From positions 434,001-498,000 of the forward strand of contig NZ_QEYO01000001.1 in the NCBI RefSeq assembly GCF_023718305.1: 64,000 nucleotides of DNA, given 5' to 3'. The notes beneath the pieces were generated by a model, which saw only the letters and a list, made by a program, of their open reading frames with translations, was not told the origin of the DNA and searched no databases. A program made the translations under genes and the position numbers. Positions 7,979-17,685 of this stretch are shown here, in pieces; position 1 is the first letter of the stretch, and each line of letters begins with the position of its first letter. This DNA comes from Gramella sp. AN32. GTDB lineage: Bacteria; Bacteroidota; Bacteroidia; Flavobacteriales; Flavobacteriaceae.

Positions 7979-9265
7979 TTATCCTCCAAAATCATCGAAT
8001 CTGATATTTTCCGGTGGGATCCCATAATCTTCTCCCATTTTCTGAACGGCTTTGTTCATTAATGGAGGTCCACAAAAATATAATTCAATCTCTTCAGGTT
8101 CTTCGTGAAGTGAAAGATAATTATCGATCACTACCTGGTGAATAAATCCTACGAAACCATCACCTTCATCGTCGATATTACTTTTCACCTGCCAGTTATC
8201 TTCTTCTGCAGGTTCAGATAAAGCTAAATAGAATTTGAAATTTGGAAAATCCCGTTCTAATGCCCTAAAGTGTTCTGTATAGAAAAGTTCCCTTTTAGAA
8301 CGACCACCATACCAGTAGGTCACTTTTCTACCTGTTTTTAAGGTTCTGAATAAGTGGTATAAGTGGGAACGCATTGGTGCCATTCCGGCTCCACCCCCCA
8401 CATAAAGCATTTCTGAATCGCTCTCATTGATATAAAATTCACCATAAGGTCCTGAAATTACTACTTTGTCACCTTTCTTTAAACTAAAAATATAAGAAGA
8501 AGCAACACCGGGATTAACATCCATCCAGCCATTTTTAGCACGGTCGAAGGGTGGCGTGGCAATACGAACATTTAGCATGATCTCCCGTCCTTCAGCAGGG
8601 TAAGAAGCCATGGAATAGGCTCTCTCCACTGTCTCCGGGTTCTTCATGGTTAACGGCCAAAGATCGAATTTATCCCATTCCGCTTTAAATTTGTCCGGCG
8701 TTTCATGTTCTTCAGGATGCGCGGTAATATCCATATCTTTAAAGTTCACTTCAATCTTGGGAACTTCAATCTGAATATATCCTCCAGCTTTATAATCCAT
8801 TTCTTCGGGAATTTCTACTACAAATTCCTTAATAAAAGAGGCTACATTATAATTTCTCACTACCGTAGCATCCCATTTTTTAATTCCGAAGACTTCTTCA
8901 GGAATAGTGATTTTCATATCCTGCTTCACCTTTACCTGGCAACCTAGCCTCCAGCCATTGGCAATTTCTTTCCTGGTAAAATGTGGTTCTTCAGTTGGAA
9001 GAATCGCCCCTCCCCCTTCTTTTACGATACATTTACACTGGATACAGGTTCCACCGCCACCACAGGCAGAAGGAAGGAATAATTTATTATCACCTAAAGT
9101 AGAAAGCAACGTTCCGCCGGATCCTACTTCGATATCTTTTTCGTTATTCACATTGATCGTCACTGGTCCTGAAGGGACCAATTTAGCTTTTGCCCCCAGC
9201 AATATAGAAACCAATAATAAGATCAAAATTAAGAATACTACTACACTCGCTATTATAACTGTCAT
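7979..9265 (-). CDS. nqrF: Na+-translocating NADH:quinone reductase subunit F
   Basis: Entry subunit of the sodium pump: oxidises NADH at FAD and passes electrons to a 2Fe-2S centre. The 428 residues have one N-terminal membrane helix (about 4-23) and a ferredoxin-like domain with cysteines at 68, 74, 77 and 109. The FAD site RAYS is at 215-218 and the NADH-binding loop GGGAGMAP at 290-297. It ends with FDDFGG, typical for the family. It is the last subunit gene of nqrABCDEF, 15 bases after nqrE, and is followed by a strong terminator. Confidence 0.97.
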   Translation of the reverse strand: MTVIIASVVVFLILILLLVSILLGAKAKLVPSGPVTINVNNEKDIEVGSGGTLLSTLGDNKLFLPSACGGGGTCIQCKCIVKEGGGAILPTEEPHFTRKEIANGWRLGCQVKVKQDMKITIPEEVFGIKKWDATVVRNYNVASFIKEFVVEIPEEMDYKAGGYIQIEVPKIEVNFKDMDITAHPEEHETPDKFKAEWDKFDLWPLTMKNPETVERAYSMASYPAEGREIMLNVRIATPPFDRAKNGWMDVNPGVASSYIFSLKKGDKVVISGPYGEFYINESDSEMLYVGGGAGMAPMRSHLYHLFRTLKTGRKVTYWYGGRSKRELFYTEHFRALERDFPNFKFYLALSEPAEEDNWQVKSNIDDEGDGFVGFIHQVVIDNYLSLHEEPEEIELYFCGPPLMNKAVQKMGEDYGIPPENIRFDDFGG

Positions 9266-9280
9266 AACCCTTCTTTTCGA

Positions 9281-9895
9281 TTATAATTTAATTCCCATAA
9301 AACTCATGAATCCCAATGCCATTAACCCGGTAATAATAAAGGTTATCCCAAGGCCTTTTAATGGAGCAGGAACATTTGAATAAGCTATTTTTTCTCTAAT
9401 CGCTGCAATAGCAAGAATGGCCAGAAACCATCCTATCCCACTTCCTAATCCGTAGGTGACGGCTTCAGAAATTCCCAGGAAATTCTTTTGTTGCATGAAC
9501 AGGGATCCACCAAGAATTGCGCAGTTTACCGCAATCAATGGCAAGAAAATCCCCAAAGCACCATATAAAGCCGGGGCGAATTTCTCTACAACCATCTCAA
9601 CCAGCTGTACCATGGAGGCAATTACCGCGATAAACATGATAAAACTCAGGAAGCTAAGGTCCACGTCCTTAAATTCGGCTCCCAACCAGCTTAGGGCTCC
9701 AGGCCGCAGCAAATAAGTGTCCAGTAAAAAGTTTATGGGAACTGTCACAACTAATACAAAGATCACCGCAGCTCCTAAACCAACAGCAGTTTTTACCGTT
9801 TTTGATACCGCCAGATAAGAACACATACCCAGAAAGTAGGCGAAAATCATATTTTCTATGAAAATACTTCTAACAAATAGGTTAACTAATTCCAT
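9281..9895 (-). CDS. nqrE: Na+-translocating NADH:quinone reductase subunit E
   Basis: Integral membrane subunit of about six helices that with NqrD forms an inverted pair holding an iron or iron-sulfur centre. The 204 residues match family size. The N-terminal [19 protein letters not shown] and the mid-protein [16 protein letters not shown] carry the two conserved cysteines (Cys25 and the one in VNCAI) that ligand the metal. It lies between nqrD and nqrF with short gaps in the same operon. Confidence 0.97.
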   Translation of the reverse strand: MELVNLFVRSIFIENMIFAYFLGMCSYLAVSKTVKTAVGLGAAVIFVLVVTVPINFLLDTYLLRPGALSWLGAEFKDVDLSFLSFIMFIAVIASMVQLVEMVVEKFAPALYGALGIFLPLIAVNCAILGGSLFMQQKNFLGISEAVTYGLGSGIGWFLAILAIAAIREKIAYSNVPAPLKGLGITFIITGLMALGFMSFMGIKL

Positions 9896-9915
9896 TTTAT
9901 AATTTCTTTAAACTA

Positions 9916-10662
9916 TTAGTTTTCTTCAATTAAGGTTCTGTTTCTTGCTCTCTGAGCCCAGATTAAAAGACCTACTACGATAAGTGCCATGGGCGATAAT
10001 AACATAAGACCGTTATTTTCATATCCAAAAGCGTAGAGTCCGGTAGATTCTGCCGCTGTTGAACCCTGATGGCCAAGAACTTCAAAACCAAATAATTTTC
10101 CTGAACCTAAAAGCTCTCTAAAAAATGCAACAATTACCAGGATTAACCCATAACCAGCCGCGTTTCCAATCCCATCAAGGAAGGATTTATAAACCCCATT
10201 ACCAAGTGCAAATGCCTCTAATCGTCCCATCACGATACAATTGGTAATAATAAGACCCACAAAAACTGAAAGTTGTTTGCTTACATCGTAAGCATAAGCT
10301 CTAAGTATCTGGTCGACCAAAATTACCAGGGATGCGACAATTACAAGTTGTACGATAATTCTAATACGACTTGGAATTAAATTCCGAAGCATAGAGATGA
10401 TCATATTACTAAAGGCCATAACTCCCATTACGGCGATAGCCATAACCAGTGCCGGTTCTAACTGTACTGTAATCGCCAGGGCAGAACAAATCCCTAAAAC
10501 CTGTACGGTAATAGGGTTATTATCATCTAAAGGATCAGTTAATAATTTCCTGTTTCCTTTAGAAAGAAAATGTTCTTTCTCTTCTGAATCTGAAAGGAAG
10601 AGGATCATTTCCTGTTTTTTCTCTTCAGCTTTAGAAGCCTCATGTATTTTTTCTTTAGCCAT
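9916..10662 (-). CDS. nqrD: Na+-translocating NADH:quinone reductase subunit D
   Basis: Integral membrane subunit homologous to NqrE and RnfE. The 248 residues include a cytosolic N-terminal extension (about 1-40, rich in Lys and Glu) longer than in Vibrio (about 210 residues). The membrane core follows, with conserved cysteines in VLGICSALA and [15 protein letters not shown]. The extended N-terminus is the only unusual point. It is 2 bases from nqrC and 20 from nqrE, so all are cotranscribed. Confidence 0.96.
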   Translation of the reverse strand: MAKEKIHEASKAEEKKQEMILFLSDSEEKEHFLSKGNRKLLTDPLDDNNPITVQVLGICSALAITVQLEPALVMAIAVMGVMAFSNMIISMLRNLIPSRIRIIVQLVIVASLVILVDQILRAYAYDVSKQLSVFVGLIITNCIVMGRLEAFALGNGVYKSFLDGIGNAAGYGLILVIVAFFRELLGSGKLFGFEVLGHQGSTAAESTGLYAFGYENNGLMLLSPMALIVVGLLIWAQRARNRTLIEEN

Positions 10663-10664
10663 AA

Positions 10665-11405
10665 TTATTTTATTGCTACTTTAATATCTCCTTGTTTTTT
10701 GAAATATGGGATATATCGTTTCAAACGTTCTGAAATCATATCTGAAACCCCATCACCGGTGATTGTTGCTCCGGAAATCGCATCGACTTTGTTATCATCT
10801 TTGCTGGGTCCATTATTGCCTTTCACCACAGAAACACCTACCATATTACCATTCTCATCCAAAACTTTCTCATCTGCAAAGGCTTCCCTAAACCATTCTT
10901 TAGTGATCTCAGCCCCGAGGCCCGGAGTTTCACCCACGTGATCGAAAGTTGCCCCTTTTACGGTATTAATATCATCCTTTAATGAAATATATCCAAAGAT
11001 CGCATTCCACAATCCGTTACCTCTTAAAGGTAAAATATAGTATTTTTCTCCTTCCACTTCAGCAATATAGAGAGGGAAAATCTGCTTATCATCATCTTTC
11101 TTTAACTCCTTAGACAAATCTACTTCAAATGCATCTACAGATTCATCTACATCTCCTTCAGAATTCAATGCTAACTGTTCTATAATATACTTATCATACA
11201 ACACTTTTGCTCCGGGCCGGTCTGTTTCAATTCCAACGGTAGCCAGGATATTCTGCATTTTTTCCTGTCTAACATTTTCACGCTGGGTAGGCTGCAGGCT
11301 TGTCGCTGTAAACGCCAGTACAGACGCAACAACCACTACCAGAATAATGGCAAACATAAATGTATAGCCATTACTGTTTGTTTTTTGTACTCCTTTTTCT
11401 TCCAT
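10665..11405 (-). CDS. nqrC: Na+-translocating NADH:quinone reductase subunit C
   Basis: Subunit with one membrane helix (about residues 14-34) and an FMN-binding domain. The ApbE target motif is DAISGATIT; the Thr of SGAT at 211-214 is where FMN is expected to be attached. The 246 residues match the family. The conserved [12 protein letters not shown] segment lies at about 156-167. It sits 2 bases after nqrB and 2 before nqrD in the operon. Its flavinylation by the linked ApbE is expected from the family. Confidence 0.97.
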   Translation of the reverse strand: MEEKGVQKTNSNGYTFMFAIILVVVVASVLAFTATSLQPTQRENVRQEKMQNILATVGIETDRPGAKVLYDKYIIEQLALNSEGDVDESVDAFEVDLSKELKKDDDKQIFPLYIAEVEGEKYYILPLRGNGLWNAIFGYISLKDDINTVKGATFDHVGETPGLGAEITKEWFREAFADEKVLDENGNMVGVSVVKGNNGPSKDDNKVDAISGATITGDGVSDMISERLKRYIPYFKKQGDIKVAIK

Positions 11406-11407
11406 AA

Positions 11408-12589
11408 CTAAATTGCGGTTTCCACTTGTGGGTTAGCACTATTAAGCCTTTTCTTTCTTCTATTAATATTCGCCTGGATCACATAATGATCTATGGTTGG
11501 GGCGAATACGTTCATCAATAAAATCCCCAGCATGACTCCCTCAGGATAGGCTGGGTTAAATACCCGAATCATTACTGAAAGGAATCCCACTAAAAATCCG
11601 TAGATCCATTTTCCTTTTAGGGTTTGTGCAGCAGAAACAGGATCGGTTGCCATAAAGACAATTCCGAAGGCCAATCCTCCAACAATTAAATGTAAATACC
11701 AGGGGAAGTTTGTAAGATCATTTCCTTCGAGTCCCATAGCAGGAAGGGAATTGAAGATGAAGCCCATTAGGGCAGCGCCAATAAATGCGCTTAAAATAAT
11801 TCTCCAGCTTCCAACTTTCGTTAATATTAAAATAAGGGCTCCTACCAGAATACAGATCGTCGAAGTCTCTGCAATAGATCCCGGAATAATACCAGTAAAC
11901 ATATCCATTGCCGAATAAGGAACTTCAGATTCCGAAGCAAGTTTTCCTAAAATAGTTTCTCCGGTCACAGCATCAACTTCATACGCATTGCTTACCCAAA
12001 CCGTATTTCCAGACATATAGGTTGGATAGGCAAAAAATGCAAAAGCACGGGCGGTAAGTGCAGGATTAAGGATATTCATCCCCGTACCTCCAAAAGCTTC
12101 TTTTCCAACCAGCACGGCAAAAACTACAGATAATGCCACCATCCAAAGCGGAATGTCAATCGGCATGATCATAGGAATAAGCAATCCTGTTACCAGATAT
12201 CCTTCATTTACTTCATGGCCCCTGAAAATCGCAAAAGCAAATTCAATCCCAAGGCCTACCCCGTAAGAAACGGCTATCATTGGTAAGATTTTTCCCGCTC
12301 CATGTAAAAAGGCATCCCAAAATGTGAACGCTTCGCCCAATTGACTTAAATATTGGTAACCACCATTCCACATCCCGAAGATAAGGGCAGGAATTAGTGC
12401 GATTACCACCGTGATCATTGTTCGCTTCAAATCTACCGCGTCCCGAATGTGCGATCCCGTCTTTGTAGTGTGATTTGGAGTAAATAGGAAAGTATCCAAG
12501 GCGTTGATCGCCGGTGCGTACTTTTCCAATTTATTACCTTTATTAAAAGGTTCTCTAATTTTATCTAATCTTTGTCTAATCCAATCCAT
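11408..12589 (-). CDS. nqrB: Na+-translocating NADH:quinone reductase subunit B
   Basis: Main membrane subunit of the pump, with about ten helices, a covalent FMN and riboflavin, and the sodium path. The 393 residues carry the flavin attachment region GSIAETSTICILVGALILI, where the Thr of the ETST segment is the likely FMN site. A further conserved motif is VFMATDPVSAAQT. The N-terminus is soluble (about 1-60) as in relatives. It is 13 bases after nqrA. Confidence 0.97.
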   Translation of the reverse strand: MDWIRQRLDKIREPFNKGNKLEKYAPAINALDTFLFTPNHTTKTGSHIRDAVDLKRTMITVVIALIPALIFGMWNGGYQYLSQLGEAFTFWDAFLHGAGKILPMIAVSYGVGLGIEFAFAIFRGHEVNEGYLVTGLLIPMIMPIDIPLWMVALSVVFAVLVGKEAFGGTGMNILNPALTARAFAFFAYPTYMSGNTVWVSNAYEVDAVTGETILGKLASESEVPYSAMDMFTGIIPGSIAETSTICILVGALILILTKVGSWRIILSAFIGAALMGFIFNSLPAMGLEGNDLTNFPWYLHLIVGGLAFGIVFMATDPVSAAQTLKGKWIYGFLVGFLSVMIRVFNPAYPEGVMLGILLMNVFAPTIDHYVIQANINRRKKRLNSANPQVETAI

Positions 12590-12602
12590 TATTCTTCAGG
12601 TT

Positions 12603-13946
12603 TTAACCTACTTCGGTAATCATTAAATCTAAACCTAGCCTTATAATTCCCTGTGCTTCCAGTTTAGAAGTATTCACATATTCCACAGTTGCAAAGTCTT
12701 CAGGAGCTACTTCATAAATCCCAAGATTTTCCATTTTTTCGATATCCCCTGCCATGCATGATTTCAAAAGCTGCATGGGGTAGATATCCATGGGCAAAAC
12801 TTCTTCCATCTCACCGGTAACGACCAAAGCACGCTCTTCCCCATTTAAATTGGTGGTAGGAGTGTATTTTCTCTTCGGAAACAACCACGATAAGGATGTA
12901 TGTGAATTCGAATGTATATTATTATAGGTAAACGGCAGCCAGCCTAATACCCTGTAATTATTCCCTTCCGGAATTAAAGTGATCTCATTTTCCAAAAACC
13001 CAAGATATTGATTGTTTGACAGCTGTGTCCCGGTTAAAACATCCCCGGAAATAATCCTGATCTCTTCAGAAACCTCGCCAATAAAATCTGAAACATTCGC
13101 TCCGATTACTGAAGAATAGTATTTTCTATTTTTGGCCTCACTTCCTGTTAATGCAATAGTACGCTGGGCTATATAATTTCCGGTGAGGAAGACATTTCCA
13201 ATTGTAGCAACGTCTTCTACTCCAACTGTCCAAACTCTTTCCCCTCTATTGATAGGATCGATTTTGTGAATTTGAACCCCTACATTTCCTGCGGGGTGCG
13301 GCCCTTTCACATGATGCAATTCAACCCCTTTAATATCTTTTAAATATTGAGCCGAACTCTCATCTACACTTACATGAACTTTTCCTGGAGTTAATTTAAC
13401 CAAAGCATTTACTCCTTCCTGGAAGGCGGCGATTTTATCTTTAATGATAAAACCTTTATCTCCTGCAAGTGGCGCTGTAGTAACGGCGGAAATAAAAATT
13501 GCCTTTGGGGTATCCTGCGGATCTGCCACGATAGAATAAGGTCGCTGATAGATAAAAGCACCACAACCACTTTCTAAAATTTTCCCCAAAACATCTTTAC
13601 GGTCTGCGGTTGAAGCATCCATTTTTCCGAAATCGCGATAAGTATCCTTGGCATCGGCCTCAATGATCACTTCGAGGATTTTTCTTTTGTCCCCTCGTTT
13701 AATTTCCTTCAGCACACCACTTACCGGTGATGTAAAACGAATAGCTTCGGTATATTTTGAATAAAAGAGTTCATCACCTGCGAGAAGTTTAGCCCCTTCT
13801 TTTACAACCATTTTTGGTACTACAGCGTGAAAATCTGGCGGTTTGATTGCGTAAGTTTTGGATCTGGGAGCTTTTACAAGCTCTTTTTCCGCCTCTCCTT
13901 CTAATCTAAGAGTTAAGCCTCTTTTAATTCGAATGTCTTTTGACAT
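12603..13946 (-). CDS. nqrA: Na+-translocating NADH:quinone reductase subunit A
   Basis: First gene of the nqr operon; a peripheral cytosolic subunit without cofactor that takes part in quinone-site organisation. The 447 residues match the family, starting MSKDIRIKRGLTLRLEGEAE. Recognisable blocks are FHAVVPKMVVKEGAKLLAGD, KGPHPAGNVGVQIHKIDP and DVLTGTQLSNNQYLGF. A TAAATTTG -7 element lies 40 bases upstream on the minus strand, in the region shared with the divergent T9SS plug gene. Confidence 0.97.
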   Translation of the reverse strand: MSKDIRIKRGLTLRLEGEAEKELVKAPRSKTYAIKPPDFHAVVPKMVVKEGAKLLAGDELFYSKYTEAIRFTSPVSGVLKEIKRGDKRKILEVIIEADAKDTYRDFGKMDASTADRKDVLGKILESGCGAFIYQRPYSIVADPQDTPKAIFISAVTTAPLAGDKGFIIKDKIAAFQEGVNALVKLTPGKVHVSVDESSAQYLKDIKGVELHHVKGPHPAGNVGVQIHKIDPINRGERVWTVGVEDVATIGNVFLTGNYIAQRTIALTGSEAKNRKYYSSVIGANVSDFIGEVSEEIRIISGDVLTGTQLSNNQYLGFLENEITLIPEGNNYRVLGWLPFTYNNIHSNSHTSLSWLFPKRKYTPTTNLNGEERALVVTGEMEEVLPMDIYPMQLLKSCMAGDIEKMENLGIYEVAPEDFATVEYVNTSKLEAQGIIRLGLDLMITEVG

Positions 13947-13985
13947 AGGATGGAGTGTATGTTAAATTTTAAGTTTAAAGTCGTG

Positions 13986-13993
13986 CAAATTTA
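13986..13993 (-). promoter_or_regulatory. Putative -7 element (TAAATTTG) of the nqr operon
   Basis: On the minus strand TAAATTTG matches TAnnTTTG exactly and is followed by GC, as is frequent in this phylum. A TTG triplet lies about 22 bases upstream. The ATG of nqrA is 40 bases downstream, leaving a short leader. Confidence 0.5.
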
Positions 13994-14106
13994 TGAATTT
14001 TCAGTCCAACTATCCCAAGAATTGAAAGAATTTTACTTCCTTTTGGTGTTAAAATAATATGGCTGAAAATCACTAATTTCGGCCTGGTTTATGTATTATC
14101 GCATAT

Positions 14107-15357
14107 ATGAGAAGATTTTTATTATTTCTTGGTCTTTTTATGGGTTTACAGTCTTGTTTTTCTCAGATCATGGAAGAGGTACCCCCCCCTAATTATATTA
14201 GAACTGTTCAGTTTACCGGTGATTCAAGGGGGAATCAGGGAAATCCGGCAGTTCAGTTAGGTGCAGGCTTAAAGTTAAGCTTTGATGATATAATTGGCGA
14301 CGAAGCCGATTATTACTATACTATTGATCATTATAATTTCGACTGGACTCCTACTTCCCTTTCCAAGAATGAATATATGAATGGTTTTGACAACGTTCGT
14401 ATTCTCGATTACGAAAATGCCGTGAATACCCTTCAACCCTATACCCATTACACTTTAACTATTCCGAATAAGAATACCAAAGGTTTAAAAGTTTCAGGAA
14501 ATTATATCCTGAACATTTTTAACGCCAATAAGGAACTGGTTTTTTCCAGGAAATTTATGATCTATGAGGCGATTGCCCAAATTGGTGCTGAAGTGAAACG
14601 CGCCCGGGACCTTAATTTTATCAATGAAAAGCAAACGGTAAATTTCAGCATAAACAGTCCGGATCTTCTTCTGAAGAATCCTGAACAAAATGTAAAAGTT
14701 GTAATCCTTCAGAACCATAATTTAAAAACGGCGATCACCAACCTGAAACCCCAGTACACCATCGCCAATGAATTGCTCTATAGGTATGACCAGGAATCTG
14801 CTTTTTGGGGTGGCAACGAATACCTTCAGTTTGACAATAAAGAATTGAGGGTCACCAATGCCAATATTGCCAAAGTGGAACTGGAAGAATTGTACCATCA
14901 TTTTTTATACACAAATGTTACCAGAAATGGCGAGCCTTATACTTATAATCCAGATATTAATGGTGCTTTTGTAGTGAGAAATTACCTGGCACAAAATTCA
15001 GATACAGAAGCTGAATATGTTTGGATGCATTTCCGTCTAAAGAATTATGCTATTTCCCCCAATGCTGAAATTCATCTTTATGGCGGTTTCAATAATTTTA
15101 TATTAGACGACAGCACTCTTTTAAAGTATAATCCGGAAACCGGCTATTTCGAAAATGCCAGATTATTCAAGCAGGGTTACTACAATTATAAGTATGTATT
15201 GTTAGAGAACGGGATGTTGGATGACGGAATAATTAGTGGTAATTTTGATGAAACCGAAAACCTGTATACCATTTACGCTTATTATCGTTCACCGGGAGCG
15301 AGATATGACAGGTTGATAGGAGTTGGGAATACAAATTCAAGAAATATAACTAACTAA
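14107..15357 (+). CDS. Type IX secretion system plug protein (DUF5103)
   Basis: Member of the DUF5103 family. In Flavobacterium johnsoniae the Plug protein closes the periplasmic side of the SprA translocon when PorV and cargo are absent. The 416 residues begin with a signal sequence (MRRFLLFLGLFMGLQSCFSQ). An N-terminal sandwich domain (VPPPNYIRTVQFTG, YYYTIDHYNFDWTP) follows, then a C-terminal domain with AEIHLYGGFNNF and FKQGYYNYKYVL, all typical of the family. It lies divergent from nqrA and 12 bases before a DUF3667 gene. Together with porT further right it shows that the organism uses T9SS. Confidence 0.87.
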   Translation: MRRFLLFLGLFMGLQSCFSQIMEEVPPPNYIRTVQFTGDSRGNQGNPAVQLGAGLKLSFDDIIGDEADYYYTIDHYNFDWTPTSLSKNEYMNGFDNVRILDYENAVNTLQPYTHYTLTIPNKNTKGLKVSGNYILNIFNANKELVFSRKFMIYEAIAQIGAEVKRARDLNFINEKQTVNFSINSPDLLLKNPEQNVKVVILQNHNLKTAITNLKPQYTIANELLYRYDQESAFWGGNEYLQFDNKELRVTNANIAKVELEELYHHFLYTNVTRNGEPYTYNPDINGAFVVRNYLAQNSDTEAEYVWMHFRLKNYAISPNAEIHLYGGFNNFILDDSTLLKYNPETGYFENARLFKQGYYNYKYVLLENGMLDDGIISGNFDETENLYTIYAYYRSPGARYDRLIGVGNTNSRNITN

Positions 15358-15369
15358 GCCTTCTTCCTT

Positions 15370-16455
15370 ATGGAGAAAGAAAGGTCGCTCGCAAAATACC
15401 GGGGCGAAAAATGCCTTAATTGCGGTCATCCCCTGGATAAAAGTGACCGGTTCTGCCCGAATTGCTCGCAGCTTAACTCCTATAAAAAACTCAGTTTTAA
15501 GGACTTTTTCAACGAATTCTTTTCGGGGCTTTTCGCTTACGATTCCAGGTTAAACAATACGCTTTTTACGATTCTATTCAAACCAGGGAAAATTGCCAAG
15601 GAATATATAGAAGGAAAACGGGTCAAATATGTAAATCCGTTTCGGTTTCTACTAAGCATTGCCATCATATTTTTCCTGATTTTTGGAACTTTTAATGAAT
15701 GGAATTTTTCAGATTCTGTATCTCCCCGGGAATCAATGAAAAATCTCACCCCTGAAGAAAAAGCTGAAATTGAGCAGGAATTAAAGCAGGTAAAAGTGCC
15801 TTTTTCTTTCAATATGGACAGCAGTGGTGATGAAGCTATAAAAACTGATAAAAAAACCTATTTGGATGATTATGAAACTGATGAGAAATTAAATTCTTAT
15901 GGGTTTTTTGAGGAGATAGGAAAACGCACCAATCTGTATACTGAATTTAATAGCGACACAGATATTGTATTACCTAAAATTGCCCTGGATAGTTTACATC
16001 ATCCACAAACCGCTTATAATAATTATCTCTATGAAAAATCTGTTAATTTTAATGAAATAAAAAAGAATCCAAGATCTTTTGTGAATTATATGCTCCAAAA
16101 GATGCCCTTGTTCATTTTCTTTTTTCTCCCGGTGCTAGCCTTGTTTTTTTGGCTTTTATATATGAGGAAGCCATATACTTATATGGAACATCTGGTCTTT
16201 ACATTTTATACCCAAAGTGTTTATTTAATCTTAACCGGAGTCGCAGTTTTATTAGGGGCTATTTTCGAAAACTTCAGTTTTATAGGCCTCTTTAACTTGG
16301 TATTCTTGTTCTATTTATACAAATCATTGCGTAGGTTTTATGGGCAGGGACGTGTTAAAACCATTTTAAAGTTCCTATGCCTAAACGTAATTTTCTTTAC
16401 ATTAGCTTTTATAGGATTTATAATTTCCTTATTTTTTACCGTAGCTCTTTATTAA
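15370..16455 (+). CDS. DUF3667 membrane protein with zinc ribbon
   Basis: A 361-residue inner-membrane protein. The N-terminus has a Cys4 zinc ribbon (CLNCGHPLDKSDRFCPNC), then the DUF3667 block SFKDFFNEFFSGLFAYDSR and the first membrane segment (about residues 92-108). A long polar loop of about 130 residues is followed by four more hydrophobic segments starting at about residue 243. The family occurs widely in Bacteroidota and has no established function. It starts 12 bases after the plug gene and ends 2 bases before apaG. Confidence 0.85.
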   Translation: MEKERSLAKYRGEKCLNCGHPLDKSDRFCPNCSQLNSYKKLSFKDFFNEFFSGLFAYDSRLNNTLFTILFKPGKIAKEYIEGKRVKYVNPFRFLLSIAIIFFLIFGTFNEWNFSDSVSPRESMKNLTPEEKAEIEQELKQVKVPFSFNMDSSGDEAIKTDKKTYLDDYETDEKLNSYGFFEEIGKRTNLYTEFNSDTDIVLPKIALDSLHHPQTAYNNYLYEKSVNFNEIKKNPRSFVNYMLQKMPLFIFFFLPVLALFFWLLYMRKPYTYMEHLVFTFYTQSVYLILTGVAVLLGAIFENFSFIGLFNLVFLFYLYKSLRRFYGQGRVKTILKFLCLNVIFFTLAFIGFIISLFFTVALY

Positions 16456-16457
16456 TT

Positions 16458-16844
16458 ATGATCCAACAGGTAACCAAAGGCATCAAGATTTCTGTAACAA
16501 CTCATTTTCAGGGTTTGTTTTATAAAAACTTCAAAGTACATTATGCTTTTGGATATCAAATCACCATTGAAAACAGGAGCACAGAAGCAGTTCAGCTAAA
16601 ATCAAGATTTTGGAGTATCAAGGATGCGCTTAATGAAACTGAAATCGTTATTGGTGATGGGGTTATTGGAAAACAACCTGTTTTACAACCCGGGGAAAGT
16701 CACTCCTACGAAAGTGGATGCTTAATTGTGGGCTCTTTTGGCGCCATGAAAGGTTTTTATAAAATGATAGATCTCAACAGCGGTGAAAAATTTCAGGTAA
16801 GGATTCCTAATTTCAAATTTGCCGTACCCTATGCTTTAAACTGA
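16458..16844 (+). CDS. apaG: ApaG family protein
   Basis: A 128-residue protein with the fibronectin-like ApaG fold. Family patterns are VTTHFQGLFYKNFKVHYAFG, YQITIENRS, FWSIKDALNETEIV and the glycine-rich GDGVIGKQPVLQPGESHSYESG. ApaG is linked genetically to Co2+/Mg2+ efflux in enterobacteria, but its biochemical role is unsettled. The ATG at 16458 is chosen because it starts MIQQVTKGIKISV, the family N-terminus. Longer in-frame starts would lie inside the DUF3667 gene. The 3' end overlaps the convergent NRDE gene by 16 bases. Confidence 0.93.
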   Translation: MIQQVTKGIKISVTTHFQGLFYKNFKVHYAFGYQITIENRSTEAVQLKSRFWSIKDALNETEIVIGDGVIGKQPVLQPGESHSYESGCLIVGSFGAMKGFYKMIDLNSGEKFQVRIPNFKFAVPYALN

Positions 16845-17548
16845 AGCATTTCCAAAGTCACTTCTTTTTTCAAAAGATCTTTGTACCAAAATTTTATTCC
16901 TTCCGCAGAATTTTTTATCTGAGTAATGCTTTGTGTTTTTAAGAATCCACGATCTGTAATCAAATTGGTTAATTTGTCGCCCTCTCCTGCAGTCTCGTGA
17001 AATGTCCTTAAACTTGAACAGGTATAACCATCTTCCTTTTTAAGGGCTTCAAACCATTTTTTTCGCTTAGCATGCATTTCAGAAGAATATAGAGGTGAGC
17101 TTGACCAGATATGTTCTCTCAGTTTAAGGTTTTTAACCTTAAGTTTAACTTCATTCCAGATGAGTTCGTAAAACGCAAGGCCATTATTCCATTCTACCAC
17201 AATCATTGTAAAAGGCTCAATGCCTTCAAATTTATAACTTTCAGCATATCTCTTTATCCTATCTGCAGCGAGAAAATCTTTTACCACAATGCCACGACTT
17301 TTGCGATATTCCGCTTTTCTTTCATGTGGCTTTTCAGCTCCATTCATTAAACAAATACATCTCTTTGCGTCGCTAACACCCACCCATGTTCCTCCGGACT
17401 GAATATCCATTGGGAAAAATAACTTTTTGTCTTTATGATATTCTGTTCTCGGTGGAACCGCATTCCTGCTTAAAGATTCATCACGATTGGAAGTTAAAAT
17501 AAATCCATCGGCATGATCAGGATGAGGGACAAGACTGATTGTACACAT
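16829..17548 (-). CDS. NRDE family protein (TANGO2-like)
   Basis: A 239-residue protein with the N-terminus MCTISLVP and the name-giving motif SNRDESLSR at about residue 19. The Cys2 position recalls N-terminal nucleophile hydrolases, to which the fold is thought to be related. Conserved blocks include GGTWVGVSDAKRCICLMNG and WSSSPLYS. Eukaryotic TANGO2 belongs to this family; the bacterial function is unknown. It is a single gene converging on apaG, with 137 bases to divergent pruA. Confidence 0.88.
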   Translation of the reverse strand: MCTISLVPHPDHADGFILTSNRDESLSRNAVPPRTEYHKDKKLFFPMDIQSGGTWVGVSDAKRCICLMNGAEKPHERKAEYRKSRGIVVKDFLAADRIKRYAESYKFEGIEPFTMIVVEWNNGLAFYELIWNEVKLKVKNLKLREHIWSSSPLYSSEMHAKRKKWFEALKKEDGYTCSSLRTFHETAGEGDKLTNLITDRGFLKTQSITQIKNSAEGIKFWYKDLLKKEVTLEMLQFKA

Positions 17549-17685
17549 AAATTGGTTGATAATTCAGGGGAAAATACAAAAAATGTTCTTGCTTGCAGAA
17601 CAGTCGACTATCCTTCTTCTAAACACTTAATTTTTTTTACCTTTAGCCGAATTAAAAATGAACAGAAAAAAAGCAAAATTTAATT

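Noticed and set aside
8907-9383. Plus-strand open frame of 158 codons opposite nqrF and nqrE
   Set aside because: It spans the border of two well-identified genes on the other strand and encodes a Pro/Ile-rich low-complexity product.
16377-16457. Longer N-terminus for ApaG
   Set aside because: The extra 27 codons overlap the DUF3667 gene in another frame and the family starts at MIQQVTKGI.
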